Positions 36,012 through 45,292 of a stretch of 64,000 nucleotides of DNA are shown here, in pieces (position 1 is the first letter of the stretch; each line of letters opens with the position of its first letter). The stretch comes from Lachnospiraceae bacterium MD335 (GTDB lineage: Bacteria > Bacillota > Clostridia > Lachnospirales > Lachnospiraceae). The notes beneath the pieces were generated by a model. The model saw nothing but the letters and a program-made list of their open reading frames with translations. It made no database searches and was not told where the DNA came from. The stretch is from contig KE159628.1 in the NCBI GenBank assembly GCA_000403335.2, forward strand, positions 309,434 through 373,433, in the 5' to 3' direction. The position numbers and the translations under genes were made by a program.

Positions 36012-36443
36012 ATGAACAAAAGTGCAGAACGAAGCGAAAAACGGATTTTTATTATGGACGAAGAACGGGAAAAATGCCAAAGAATTGCGGACGCATTTTC
36101 TGACCTTGAGGATATTGGAATACTGGTACTAAATGCAGGAAAATATGGATTTATAAAATTGCTCTATTACCGCTTTCCCGACGGATTTGACAATGCCATT
36201 GCATATACTGACAGCAGGATACTGTTCAATGATTTATGGGAAGACTGGATTTGTTCAAAACTTCATGAAATAGGTGTGCACACATCTGCGATAGCGCTTG
36301 GCTACGAGGAAATATTTCACTCTCTGTCAAAAGAAGAGCAAAACGCGTTAATGGACAAACGGTATTATTTTGCAGAAAAAGCAGGCATTACGGAACCGTT
36401 TGATACTTCCTGCACCGCGCAAAAAGATACAATTATACCGTAA
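36012..36443 (+). CDS. Hypothetical protein, divergent from Arc-like repressor
   Basis: 143 residues from MNKSAERSEKRIFIMD, chosen for the AAAGGAG site five bases ahead; a longer frame begins at 35934. It has no signal peptide or membrane segment. Aromatic and acidic residues are frequent (KYGFIKLLYYRFPDGFD, LFNDLWEDWICSK). I recall similar unassigned proteins in Lachnospiraceae. Its head-to-head placement with a ribbon-helix-helix gene suggests control by that protein. It has no toxin motif that I can name. Confidence 0.65.
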   Translation: MNKSAERSEKRIFIMDEEREKCQRIADAFSDLEDIGILVLNAGKYGFIKLLYYRFPDGFDNAIAYTDSRILFNDLWEDWICSKLHEIGVHTSAIALGYEEIFHSLSKEEQNALMDKRYYFAEKAGITEPFDTSCTAQKDTIIP

Positions 36444-36792
36444 AAATGCGCATATGCGATACCTCTTTTCTATTTGTTTTCCAATGGATAGACCTTGGCT
36501 GGGGAAAACAATCCCTTTGCATAATCCCGACAAATGATAGCAAAACCGCCAATCATCCGCTATATATATATGTAATAACCTGTAAACCGCACACCGCTAT
36601 TTACCAGTTGAAATGAAAAGAGCACACCTATGATTTCACAAGAAGACAAAATATCCTGTTTGCGTGGCTTGGGCTGCTGTGCCTCGTCTCAATCGTATTT
36701 TTGTCCGCTACGTCTGTTCATTCAAAAAATTTTGTACTGCCGCCAATGCAAAGCATATCTCTCCCGCAATGAGCGTGATTGTTAAATTGTTA
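36444..36792. other. 350-bp gap, no supportable gene
   Basis: Short open stretches only. A frame around 36640-36780 reads NILFAWLGLLCLVSIVFL, which resembles a membrane segment but has no start and soon stops. It may be remnant DNA. Confidence 0.35.
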
Positions 36793-36924
36793 TCAACGCC
36801 GGAAAAGAAATAACACCCTGCTTGTTGCAAATTTTAAGCCGCTTTCCTGCATACACTGTTCGCAGCGGAATGTAAACGGAACATCAGCTGTTTCCTTTTT
36901 TGTATGTTTGTAGTGTGTACTCAT
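36793..36924 (-). CDS. Small Cys-motif protein, probably the truncated start of a larger gene
   Basis: 43 residues starting MSTHYKHTKKETADV at 36924, directly after AAAAGGAGA and about 20 bases past the methyltransferase stop on the same strand. FRCEQCMQESG looks like half of a zinc ribbon. It then runs into RVLFLFRR and stops, as if a longer protein had been cut off. No second CxxC is present, so metal binding would be incomplete. Confidence 0.45.
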   Translation of the reverse strand: MSTHYKHTKKETADVPFTFRCEQCMQESGLKFATSRVLFLFRR

Positions 36925-36944
36925 CTTTTTATGTCTCCTTTTTA

Positions 36945-37661
36945 TCACAAAGCTTTTTTCAACCTGACATAAATGCCCACAAAACAAGTATACGGTTTAA
37001 TAATCGATTCAAAATGTTTCTTATCATCGAGAGCAAACTTATTATCTGTTGTAAGCCAATCATTCCATGCTTCGCCAAAGCAGTCCATTTCCCATGTGTC
37101 CACTGTATCAATTCTATCGCTGCTGCCAATGAGTTCTTTCCAAAGCTTTGGACCTTTGAACATATGAGCATCCTCTCCAAGCCAATCGGAAAGAAGCTCT
37201 TTGGCACAGCCTGTATATTCCTCCTTTAAACCGGGAATTCCAATCAAAACCACTCCGTCATCTCTCATAAACGGCAATATTTTTTCCTGAAAAAAGCCTT
37301 TACTTCCTGCAAAATAATGATAAGAGTCGATACTAACCAGCACACGGAACTGCTCTTTTTCAAAATCAAGATTATTCGCATCTTTACAAACAGGCGTTAT
37401 CCGCTCTCCAATACCCCATTCATTAAATCGTTTCGCATTTTCTTCTGCACTGATCCATAAATCATTTGCAAAAACTTTCGCTCCGGTCTCTTTCGCAATG
37501 ATAAGGCTCGTCAGCCCTTTCCCGCAGCCTAAATCGAGGACTCTGTCATCAGGCGCCAGCCGTAAAGGATATTTATCAAGCAGCTCCGCTAATATCCTTA
37601 CGCTGTTTGGTCCCATCATAGTTTCTGCCGAAATATATGTCTTGTAGTTATTAATATTCAT
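36945..37661 (-). CDS. Class I SAM-dependent methyltransferase
   Basis: 238 residues. Motif I VLDLGCGKGLTSL (about 42-54), the acidic loop KVFANDLWI, and FRVLVSIDSYHYFAG show a Rossmann methyltransferase fold. The substrate is unknown; the group includes small-molecule methyltransferases. The C-terminal part (YTCFVGIYVRLKKAL) completes the sheet, so the protein looks full length. It is followed by the small Cys-motif gene and preceded by about 90 bases with no operon partner. Confidence 0.85.
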   Translation of the reverse strand: MNINNYKTYISAETMMGPNSVRILAELLDKYPLRLAPDDRVLDLGCGKGLTSLIIAKETGAKVFANDLWISAEENAKRFNEWGIGERITPVCKDANNLDFEKEQFRVLVSIDSYHYFAGSKGFFQEKILPFMRDDGVVLIGIPGLKEEYTGCAKELLSDWLGEDAHMFKGPKLWKELIGSSDRIDTVDTWEMDCFGEAWNDWLTTDNKFALDDKKHFESIIKPYTCFVGIYVRLKKAL

Positions 37662-37748
37662 ACACTATACCTCCCTGATTAAGTAATCCTCTCCTGTTTC
37701 ACCGCCATACCTTTTATAAGCAAATGCTTATCGTAAATCCTCCGTTTA

Positions 37749-40700
37749 TCAGTTTTCGACAATGGTGCCCTGTTTAAAAATAGGCGTTCTGTCAAACGTA
37801 CAATTAATAAACTTTGCATTTGTCACGGAATAATTTGCAACCTTTCCCTTGAAAGTACAATTTTCCACTGTCAGACGATTTCCATGTATCTCATTTCTTG
37901 CTGTCGATGAACCAAAGGCATACGCTTCGGACTGCGACTGACAGACTTTTTCATTGTCTATGTTTGAATTTTTTATCACAATATCCGTACAGGTATTGTC
38001 CCCCTGATTTTTCTCTATTAATATGCAGGCTCTCGGGGCTTTACCGCCGAACAGACTTCCCGCTCCCGAAATGTTACAGTTGTCTACATAGAGATTATGT
38101 ACGCTTACAATGCCGAGACAGTTTCTGCTGTTATCTTCAATCGTGCAGCCTGTGATGCAGATATTGGTAGAACCATTTCCATTCCCGCCGATATAAATAC
38201 CGTCGCCGCGGCATTCCTTGATTGTCACATCATGGATATATATATTTTTGGCGTACTGTACACGAATACCCATTACGCCTTCCCCGTCCTTTCCTGCCTC
38301 CCGCAGATCTCCGATGATCGTTCCTCCGCTGATTTCTATATTTGAATAATAATCCGGATCATCTTTATGACCAGAGCTACCCACGTTGATAACCTGACAT
38401 TCATTTTTGTCAGTCTTCATAGCCCGCAAAACTGCATCCTTATGCATATAGAGTTTATAATTTCTACGCATAACAATGCCAGTGTGTTTGGTAAGGTCAA
38501 TATCATATACTCCTGCAGGCACATATGCCATATGATTCTTCGAATCATCAAGCGCCCCCTGAATCGCCTCCCAGTCATCCTTACCATCACCTGGCACCGC
38601 TCCACGATCCGTTACATCAGTCCACTCTCCATCTTCCATTTTTCCTTTTACAGCCACCTGACACTGAGCGCTCAATTCAAGCTGTTCTGCCTCTACATTT
38701 GCAGTTGCGCTTGCCATAATCACTGCCATGCCGCTGCCCACCATGCTTACCAAACCTTCGTCCGTAACAGTCGCCACGCTCTGATTTGAAGATTTCCATG
38801 TTATCGTGCTGACCTGTACGCCTGACGGTATGACTGCGTTCAACTGAACGGTTTCTCCCGTCTCTGCTGTTATGAACTCTTTATCCAGTGTCATCGAAAG
38901 CGCCTTGTACTGTACCCCCTTAAACGTCAGACTGCCCTTATAGACACTGCCCGGCACCGCTTTGATTTTCACGGTATATAGCTCCGTCTTTTTGTCCTGT
39001 TTGATTGACACCACCGTGTAATCCTTGTCCTGCTCAAGCGTCTTGCCGTTATACGTCAGCGTGACTTTTTTCTCATCGACGTTTGTAATTGCCATAGAAA
39101 CGACCGCCGTCTTGCTCGCAAGATTGAGCTGGCCAAACTTGATTTGCAAGGTCTTCGTATCCAAAGTATAATTTCCGTATTTTTTAACAGATGATATTGT
39201 AATCCCGTATTTCATGCCAATCTTGATGTTGTCAAACGAGGTTATATCTCCATATCCAATCGTGTAATCCTCTCCATAGGAAAGTACCGTCTTGCCGTCC
39301 TTTACCACAACGGCTTCATTGATGGCATTCTGAATGTCGGAAATCGTGCCAAACTTCGGGAGTGTTCCCTTGATAGACACCGATACTTTGCCAAAGCTCT
39401 TTTGATTGATGGTAAATTCCAACGGTTCGGAAATGCCGTAATAGCCCGCTCCCTTTTTCGTCACGCCGACAACATATGCTTTCGCCGTTTTTGTTCCTGC
39501 GTTGACATTGTTGGTATAAATAACCTTGTAATAGCCGGAAGATACCTTATTGCCGTCCTTATCCGTTACCACAACAGCAGGCTTCTGCGCCTTACCGTTG
39601 TAAGTATATGTCTTTTCCGGGTTTTTCCATTCAACTTTTGCACTGGCAATCGAAACGGCATTTTCTGCATCCGCGCCTAAAATATTAAAAGTTGCTTTCT
39701 TGTTTGCCGTTCCCGTATAATTGCAGTTGCTGCTTTCTACAGCCTTTACGGTCAGCGTTGATACCGTAGTCGCATCTGCCTTACCTTCCGTCCAACTCAC
39801 CGTATAATCCGTGCCATCGACCAGCTCCTTTGTTCCGTCCATAACCGTAACTTTGGGTGTCTCGCCGTACTTAATATCACCTACCGATGAAAGTGTAACT
39901 TTGCTGATGCTCTTTTGTGCAATCATAAATTCTTTCGTAACCGTTCCCTGATACTCGCCGATACCCTTTACGGTCACCGTCGCGGTTTCTCCACCTACCT
40001 CTATGTTATTTCTGTAAGTCACGGTATAGTCCACATTCAGCTTCAAGGTCTGCGTCTTTGACTTGCCATTGCTGTCCTCATAGGTATATTTTACTGTCAT
40101 TGCCGGACAAATTTTCTCTCCTGTATAGACTGCACTATAGCCGTCAGCCTTTTTCCCCGGAAACAGCACACCGCTTGCCGTGATGCTTGGTCTTTCATCA
40201 CGCTCCTGTTCGTCCGCGCTTGTCGGTTCACTTTCGGTTTTTGTATCAGTTACGGGTTCCGTACCAAATTCAGATTCCGTACTAGATTCGGTTTCCGTTT
40301 CGTCTTTGCTTTCTTCGCTGTCCTCGCTGCCGTTATTTGCATCATCAACAATCGCATTTGCCTTTGAAATCGGATATTCCGTCGTAAATTCCTCTGAAGT
40401 ATAAGCCGCTTCTGCCGTATGGCCGCTGAAATTGTCTGATCCATTTAAAAAACAGCTATTACCCGTCTTTTCAGCATCACATGCCGCATCCAAATAATAG
40501 TAGGAGTCTCCATACTTTACAATATTCCATACATGATTTTCGCCGTTTGCGGTTCCGCTTATAATCCTTGCATCTATGCCGCATTCCAAGAGCAGACGAT
40601 ACAGCAGGCTCGCATATCCCTGACATACTGCGGTTTTATTTATTAAAGCCGCATAGGCGGTACTTTTTAACGTATCACCGGCATCGTCCAAATTCCCATT

Positions 40701-41603
40701 ATCGTAATTCGCGCAGATATAATCGTAAATAGTCTTAATTTTTTGGTAGTCGCTGGTATCTTCATTAAATCCAAAACCATCTATAACCTTTTCTACCTCA
40801 CTGTCTAACTCCGATTCCTGTCCGTTTGTCGTATAATAGGTTACTTTATATGTAATCGGCAAATAATATGTCGTCTTTGCAGATGTTTCACTGTTTTCAG
40901 TTTCCGTGGGTGTTGCTACCGTTATATCATAGTCAGGAATCTCAAGGCTTTCGTATTGAAAGAGAATATAATCTCCTTCTGTCGGCTTTCCCGTATGCTC
41001 CAGCGCCGCGTTCCAAATTTCCTTAGCAATTTCACAATCCGGCTCTTCTGTTGTCTGATAATAAACTGTAATTTCCGCTTCCCTGTTTTTCAGCGATTCC
41101 CGCAGCTTTCCCCCCACGGCGTCAACCGTTGTCAAGTATCGCGCAGTGTCTATGTTATCTTCTGCTTTCGTCCCGGGTTCGGTCTCCATCACATCCTCAG
41201 GCTCCGTTACGTCTTCGGTCTCCGTCACGTCTTCGGGTTTAGTCTCCGTAATGTCTTCGGTCTCCGTTTCCGTAATGTCTTCGGTCTCCGTCACATCTTC
41301 GGATTTGGTCTCTGTCGCACCCTCGGTTTCCGTCACGTCTTCAGATTTGGTTTCTATCACATCCTCGGTTTCCGAAAGTAACTCATCTTCCGATTCGATA
41401 CCTACTTCTCCGCTTTCCGTCTCTATCGTATCATAATAACTCTCGGTTTCTGAAAGCGCCTCCCCTTCGGTTTCCTTTTTCGACTCTGTTTCGGCTTCAG
41501 TTACCAATACCGGATTCTCGGTAGAAATGGTACTTGCCGTTGTCTGAAACGATGATAAAGCCAAAACTGCTGCCTGAATACATGCTAAAATACGTACTCT
41601 CAT
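37749..41603 (-). CDS. Giant secreted protein: transglutaminase-like, Ig-like and beta-helix domains
   Basis: 1284 residues from MRVRILACIQAAVLALSS (41603), preceded by AAAAGGAG. There is a signal peptide (about 1-25), then a Glu/Thr/Ser tandem-repeat linker (about 30-155). A transglutaminase/protease-like domain (about 230-400) has the triad Cys in TAVCQGYASLLY, His in GENHVWNIV and Asp in YYYLDAACD. A second acidic linker follows, then several surface beta domains (about 490-900) with repeated DYTVTYRNN / DYTIGYGD / DYTVVS elements. A Big_2 domain has WKSSNQSVATVTDEGLV. The C-terminal right-handed beta-helix (about 1010-1284) begins VTDRGAVPGDGKDDWEAIQGAL, as in pectate-lyase-like proteins. 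No LPxTG anchor is seen. It is probably a cell-surface or secreted modifier of glycans or proteins. Confidence 0.85.
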   Translation of the reverse strand: MRVRILACIQAAVLALSSFQTTASTISTENPVLVTEAETESKKETEGEALSETESYYDTIETESGEVGIESEDELLSETEDVIETKSEDVTETEGATETKSEDVTETEDITETETEDITETKPEDVTETEDVTEPEDVMETEPGTKAEDNIDTARYLTTVDAVGGKLRESLKNREAEITVYYQTTEEPDCEIAKEIWNAALEHTGKPTEGDYILFQYESLEIPDYDITVATPTETENSETSAKTTYYLPITYKVTYYTTNGQESELDSEVEKVIDGFGFNEDTSDYQKIKTIYDYICANYDNGNLDDAGDTLKSTAYAALINKTAVCQGYASLLYRLLLECGIDARIISGTANGENHVWNIVKYGDSYYYLDAACDAEKTGNSCFLNGSDNFSGHTAEAAYTSEEFTTEYPISKANAIVDDANNGSEDSEESKDETETESSTESEFGTEPVTDTKTESEPTSADEQERDERPSITASGVLFPGKKADGYSAVYTGEKICPAMTVKYTYEDSNGKSKTQTLKLNVDYTVTYRNNIEVGGETATVTVKGIGEYQGTVTKEFMIAQKSISKVTLSSVGDIKYGETPKVTVMDGTKELVDGTDYTVSWTEGKADATTVSTLTVKAVESSNCNYTGTANKKATFNILGADAENAVSIASAKVEWKNPEKTYTYNGKAQKPAVVVTDKDGNKVSSGYYKVIYTNNVNAGTKTAKAYVVGVTKKGAGYYGISEPLEFTINQKSFGKVSVSIKGTLPKFGTISDIQNAINEAVVVKDGKTVLSYGEDYTIGYGDITSFDNIKIGMKYGITISSVKKYGNYTLDTKTLQIKFGQLNLASKTAVVSMAITNVDEKKVTLTYNGKTLEQDKDYTVVSIKQDKKTELYTVKIKAVPGSVYKGSLTFKGVQYKALSMTLDKEFITAETGETVQLNAVIPSGVQVSTITWKSSNQSVATVTDEGLVSMVGSGMAVIMASATANVEAEQLELSAQCQVAVKGKMEDGEWTDVTDRGAVPGDGKDDWEAIQGALDDSKNHMAYVPAGVYDIDLTKHTGIVMRRNYKLYMHKDAVLRAMKTDKNECQVINVGSSGHKDDPDYYSNIEISGGTIIGDLREAGKDGEGVMGIRVQYAKNIYIHDVTIKECRGDGIYIGGNGNGSTNICITGCTIEDNSRNCLGIVSVHNLYVDNCNISGAGSLFGGKAPRACILIEKNQGDNTCTDIVIKNSNIDNEKVCQSQSEAYAFGSSTARNEIHGNRLTVENCTFKGKVANYSVTNAKFINCTFDRTPIFKQGTIVEN
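41150..41400 (-). repeat. Coding tandem repeats (acidic Thr/Glu linker)
   Basis: Within the giant secreted protein the DNA repeats units of 15-30 bases built on GTCTTCGGTCTCCGT. They encode ETEDVTE, ETEDITE and ETKSEDVTE. This is a low-complexity stalk prone to length change by slippage, not a CRISPR array. Confidence 0.8.
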
Positions 41604-41813
41604 TCTCTTTCTCCTTTTTAAGTTAAGTGTTTTTCTTAAAATCATGTTGTTCCTAAAATCATGTTGTTTTATTGTTTACTCTCAGATGAATGAGTTACAA
41701 TAATGGATATTTCTCTATATAAGATACGAAAATTTTTAATTACTCGTTTTCTTGTAATTGCTTTCTTATCAAAACACACCTGTTCATAGTTTCACGGAAG
41801 CAATTTTACTAAA

Positions 41814-42134
41814 TTATTTAAAATTTAACTGGTATAATCGAAATGTAACCAAGAAATCATCTGGCTGCCATTGTTCCTCATAGGAATATTGATGTTGCAT
41901 TCCTAATCGTTTCATTACATTACCGCTGCGGACATTCTTAACATCATGCGTGGCTGTTATATATGGAATATTGTCCTTTTTCAGTTGCACCAAAACTGCC
42001 CGTCCTGCCTCGGTTATAATGCCTTTATGCCAATATTCTTTGTAAAGTCCATAACCTAAATCATAACTGTCATCCATGCTGACCTTAATGTATCCGACAG
42101 GGCAGTCTTCTGTTTCAAGTATGGGTGTATTCAT
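41814..42134 (-). CDS. GNAT acetyltransferase, N-terminally shortened
   Basis: 106 residues. PVGYIKVSMDD, YWHKGIITEAGRAV and NVRSGNVMKRLGMQHQYSYEE are the later strands and helix of a RimJ/RimL-like acetyltransferase. The first ~60 residues of the usual 165-180 are absent, although an AGGAG site and ATG stand in front. Without the N-terminal strands the acetyl-CoA fold is unlikely to be complete, and the acetyl-CoA motif is altered (YWHKGIITEAG for R-G-x-G/A). Probably a decayed gene with a chance start. Confidence 0.6.
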   Translation of the reverse strand: MNTPILETEDCPVGYIKVSMDDSYDLGYGLYKEYWHKGIITEAGRAVLVQLKKDNIPYITATHDVKNVRSGNVMKRLGMQHQYSYEEQWQPDDFLVTFRLYQLNFK

Positions 42135-42247
42135 AATTGTTATCTCCTCTTATTTTCGGTATTGATTAAATTAATATGTTAAAATTATAACATATACATA
42201 ATGAAGAAACAATGAATGTTACAATTATTTTAAATTTTTGAACGGAT

Positions 42248-43092
42248 TTATCTTAACTGCAGAGATAATGTCCTGTATGGATAAAATCCCCGCAATATCT
42301 TCCTCTGCAAAAATGCAATCGCTTTCTGCATACGCTCCAATGACGTATAATGAAATTTATCGCCGTTACAGTTATCACTGTTAGCAGTGGCCTTTTCATC
42401 CGAATACTCAAGCTGAAAATCCTGCGCGTCGGACGCGTCAACAAATTTCATTTCTATGATTTCATCAATCCAAGTATCCGAGTCCTCCAAAGGAGTTCCG
42501 CACCGGAGGTATTCCCGAAACGTAAATAGCATATCGCAGTAATCATCATCCCCGTTTATTCCGCCATTGTACATTAGCTCACGCCGAATCTCGCCCGCAA
42601 TGCGGATGGTCTCGCCCTGCGCGGTCTTTGCCCTGCCTCTTTCAGGGACAAGAAGCTGCCAAAGCTCTTCAAAATTGTTTTTATAACTCAAAAAGTCTGT
42701 CACGTGTATTGGAGATTTGCCATCATGGAACGCCTTTTCCGCAAGCATTTCCACGTTGAACAGACTGCAAAGTTTTTCTAATGGCGCCTCTTGGTTTTGC
42801 AACGATTTTGAAACTTTTTTCCCCGCATTATGTCTATGAAAAACCTCTGAAAAGGCAGAAACAAATTGTCGGCAGCGGTCCAACAAAATCCTACTTGCGC
42901 CCCTGCTTTAAGCAGTGTCCGCACTGCTTTTTTGTGCCCGCGCTTCGCCGCAGCATGAAGCGGCGTACACCCGTCAGGTGTTGCAGCATGAATATCCGCC
43001 CCCTGCTCCTTTGCCCAAAAAGCAAGCTCTTTTGGCATGGGCATCAGATCCTTTAGATAAAGTTCTATTTCTTTGGGCAATTTTTCTGACAT
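42248..43092 (-). pseudogene. Ankyrin-repeat protein gene split by a frameshift
   Basis: The 5' part (43092 start, SEKLPKEIELYLKDLM) contains one clear ankyrin repeat, DGCTPLHAAAKRGHKKAVRTLLKAGA. It then reads out of frame and stops at 42778. The 3' part is open in the next frame from about 42905 (RCRQFVSAFSEVF) to 42248 and includes RIAGEIRRELMYNGGIN and DEIIEMKFVDASD. Joining them with one frameshift near 42890-42905 gives a protein of about 280 residues. If instead the two frames are separate genes, the second lacks a ribosome binding site. The function is unknown. Confidence 0.6.
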
Positions 43093-43209
43093 AGTACGCC
43101 TCCGTTCCTGTTAAAATCCTCGGTTCTTAACACCGCAGCGCCTTCATGAATATTTTAACACAACTGTACACAAAGTAAAACATATCTCATGTTTTACCAT
43201 CAAAACCCA

Positions 43210-43794
43210 TCAAAAAACTCCCGTGACAAAAATTTCAATGCCAATCAAAATCAAAATAACACCACCAAGAACTTGTGCTTTATTGGACAATTTTGTACCA
43301 AACCTTTTTCCAATAAGCAAACCTGCTATACAAATGGCAAAAGTAACAACCGCTATAATCAATGCGGCAGCAAGCGCCATAAGCCAGCCATATTCAGCAA
43401 TTGTAAAGCCAACAGACAGCGCATCAATAGAGGTTGCAACTCCTTGAACGAACAGGGCGCCGATTCCTAAATGCTGTTTCTCTTTATCCGTATCTCTGTT
43501 TCGAATTCCTTCATACAACATTTTTCCGCCGATATATGCAAGAAGGATAAGAGCAATCCACGGAATGAACTTCCCAAACGCAGTGAAATATTGAATCACT
43601 GTATGAACACAAATCCACCCAATAACAGGCATCGCAAGCTGAAATCCTGCAAACACGCCTGCAATTACACACATTCTGCCCCTTTTCATTTTCGTATCAT
43701 TTAATCCATTTGCCATTGATACCGAAAACGCATCCATAGCAAGCCCTACACCAAGCAGGACACTGTTGAAAGCAAACATAATACTCCACTCCAT
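43210..43794 (-). CDS. mntP: Manganese efflux pump MntP
   Basis: 194 residues with six membrane segments in two related halves. The signature acidic motifs are GVGLAMDAFSVSMANG near the N-terminus and GVATSIDALSVGFTI near 115; each holds a conserved Asp in the membrane. The start MEWSIMFAFN follows CAGGAGG. MntP exports Mn2+ from the cell. The ~340 bases upstream carry a riboswitch-like leader and two terminators, matching the known control of mntP by Mn2+. Confidence 0.93.
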   Translation of the reverse strand: MEWSIMFAFNSVLLGVGLAMDAFSVSMANGLNDTKMKRGRMCVIAGVFAGFQLAMPVIGWICVHTVIQYFTAFGKFIPWIALILLAYIGGKMLYEGIRNRDTDKEKQHLGIGALFVQGVATSIDALSVGFTIAEYGWLMALAAALIIAVVTFAICIAGLLIGKRFGTKLSNKAQVLGGVILILIGIEIFVTGVF

Positions 43795-43936
43795 TTTGAT
43801 TCCTCCTGTTGTTCGAAAATTAATTCAGAAACCTTTATCTTCCCTTACCCGCGCATCACCGCTGCACCAAAGTAAAAACCGTATCCTGCCAGCTTGCTGA
43901 CACTGTTCATTTGGATACCCGTTTATAAAAACAAAA

Positions 43937-43971
43937 GACTTAAACACAACCATACAGGCTATACCTAAGTC
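43937..43971 (-). terminator. Second leader terminator before mntP
   Basis: On the minus strand, GACTTAGGTATAGCC pairs with GGTTGTGTTTAAGTC (15 pairs, several G-U), followed by TTTTGTTTTT. It lies about 145 bases before the mntP start. Confidence 0.65.
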
Positions 43972-43983
43972 CTTCCACTCACA

Positions 43984-44028
43984 TAATAAAAGACTCTATG
44001 TATAGCTTAACAGTTATACATGAGTCTC
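43984..44028 (-). terminator. First leader terminator before mntP
   Basis: AGACTC(A)TGTATA and TATACAT(A)GAGTCT form a stem of about 13 pairs, followed on the minus strand by TTTTATT. It lies directly after the riboswitch core, so it is the likely expression platform. Confidence 0.7.
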
Positions 44029-44135
44029 GCAATTTAAAACAAGCCAGACCGCAATGCGGTCAGTATGTTGACTTGCTACACAGTCCAATGTGCTTGCTAC
44101 TCCCTCACGGGAACTTCGTTCGACTTATCATACTA
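44029..44135 (-). ncRNA. yybP-ykoY-like manganese riboswitch
   Basis: Read on the minus strand the leader contains GAGGGAGTAGCAAGC, then AGTCAACATACTGACCG, CATTGCGGTCTGG and CTTGTTTT. The GGGAGTAGC box and the later CAACATACTG box are the conserved core of the yybP-ykoY aptamer, which binds Mn2+. A terminator and mntP follow. The exact 5' end is uncertain. The call is from motif recall and context, not a covariance search. Confidence 0.75.
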
Positions 44136-44169
44136 CTTCTTCACATAGATGTCAACAAAAAATGACGAT

Positions 44170-44436
44170 TCACCACGGCATCTTACATTCCACACCTGCA
44201 AGGTAAAGTCCTTGATCGAATCCTTCCCAGGGCTGGAAGGAACGGGATAAGTCAGACATCGCACCCCATATTCCACGAATGTTTCCATTCTCATCTTTCT
44301 TTGCCAAATGCGCAACTTCCCTAAAGTGGGAATTCGCATCATCCCATAGCTTTTGGATAAAGTCTGCTCCGTCCGTTGTTGCCCCTTCTTTTCCTATTAC
44401 AATGAAGGACTCTTTTTTGCATCTATCGATTTTCAT
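44170..44436 (-). pseudogene. GyrI-like (AraC effector-binding) protein, C-terminally truncated, copy 1
   Basis: From MKIDRCKKESFIVI the protein is nearly identical to the first 80 or so residues of the complete 153-residue homologue at 50091-50552. It breaks at GVECKMPW and stops. The homology ends near base 44188, so the last ~70 residues are missing. GyrI-like domains bind small molecules. It follows the EFR1 gene with overlapping codons, as in copy 2. Confidence 0.8.
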
Positions 44437-44447
44437 TGATTTGTTGG

Positions 44448-45215
44448 TCATCTCCTTTTCACATATCTGTCATAGCGGCATTGTTCAATGACAGCGCATC
44501 CCAGTAACGTAATTGCCTTTGCCGGGCATAAACTGATACATCGGTAGCACATAGTGCAGTGTTTTCCGGCTGCTGCTTTGCCGTTTTCCAGGGTAAGATT
44601 TTCCATCGGACAGACCCGGGTACACAGTCCACAGCCTGTACAGGCATTACTGATCTTGAGTTTGTCTGAGTAGTTCTTTGTTTTGCGGCAGTACCATAAG
44701 CGTTGGCCGAGCAATCCTGCAATCCTGTCATAAAAAAACAAACCGTCCTTGGGAAAAATGCCGTTTCGGATTCCTTCAGCGCATTTTTCAATCTTTCTGT
44801 CAGCCGCCCGGATGATTTTCAAGTTCTGTTCAGGAGACCTTTTCAGCAGCTTAACATCACAAATGGAATCGGGCATACTGATATGTAATCCGCCGACGAT
44901 TTCTGCACCATATTTTTTCAACAGCCGTGCCGCACAGCCCGCGCCGTCTCCACTGAACAGTCCCATAGTGGCAACACAGAGTACTTTTTTATGTTTCCAG
45001 AGATTCTGGTGGATTTTGATGAAATCCCTTACCATGACAGGGATATTTGAAAACTGAATAGGATATGCGAAAACAATAAAGTCATGGGGTGACAGCAAAT
45101 GTCCTGCATCTTTCTGCTCCATCGGAACTGCCTGCGCGGTTTTATCCAGTAAAAAAAGCAGCTTTTTGATACAATATTCTGTGTTTCCCGTACCGCTTAA
45201 ATAGATACCTATCAT
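44448..45215 (-). CDS. EFR1-type flavodoxin/ferredoxin fusion
   Basis: 255 residues. The N-terminal flavodoxin-like part starts IGIYLSGTGNTEYC (FMN phosphate loop) and includes IVFAYPIQFSNIPVMV. The C-terminal domain binds two 4Fe-4S clusters: CTGCGLCTRVCP and CTMCYRCISLCP. Such proteins carry electrons in anaerobes; the partner is unknown. This is the intact copy; a deleted copy lies at 50586-51176. It is divergent from a lipoprotein gene, with a 21-base inverted repeat between them. Confidence 0.9.
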   Translation of the reverse strand: MIGIYLSGTGNTEYCIKKLLFLLDKTAQAVPMEQKDAGHLLSPHDFIVFAYPIQFSNIPVMVRDFIKIHQNLWKHKKVLCVATMGLFSGDGAGCAARLLKKYGAEIVGGLHISMPDSICDVKLLKRSPEQNLKIIRAADRKIEKCAEGIRNGIFPKDGLFFYDRIAGLLGQRLWYCRKTKNYSDKLKISNACTGCGLCTRVCPMENLTLENGKAAAGKHCTMCYRCISLCPAKAITLLGCAVIEQCRYDRYVKRR

Positions 45216-45292
45216 ATTTTTTCCCTTTCAAAATTGGAGTAATGACCACGTTCCTGCACCATGGTTTGTGATTTTATCCTCTTCTGTCAATT

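Noticed and set aside
41150-41400. Regular repeats that might suggest a CRISPR array
   Set aside because: Units are short, vary in length, have no unique spacers and keep one reading frame; no cas genes are nearby.
41146-41436. Plus-strand 96-codon frame of Ser/Val repeats
   Set aside because: It is the antisense shadow of the ETED-coding tandem repeats of the giant secreted protein; composition comes only from the repeat.
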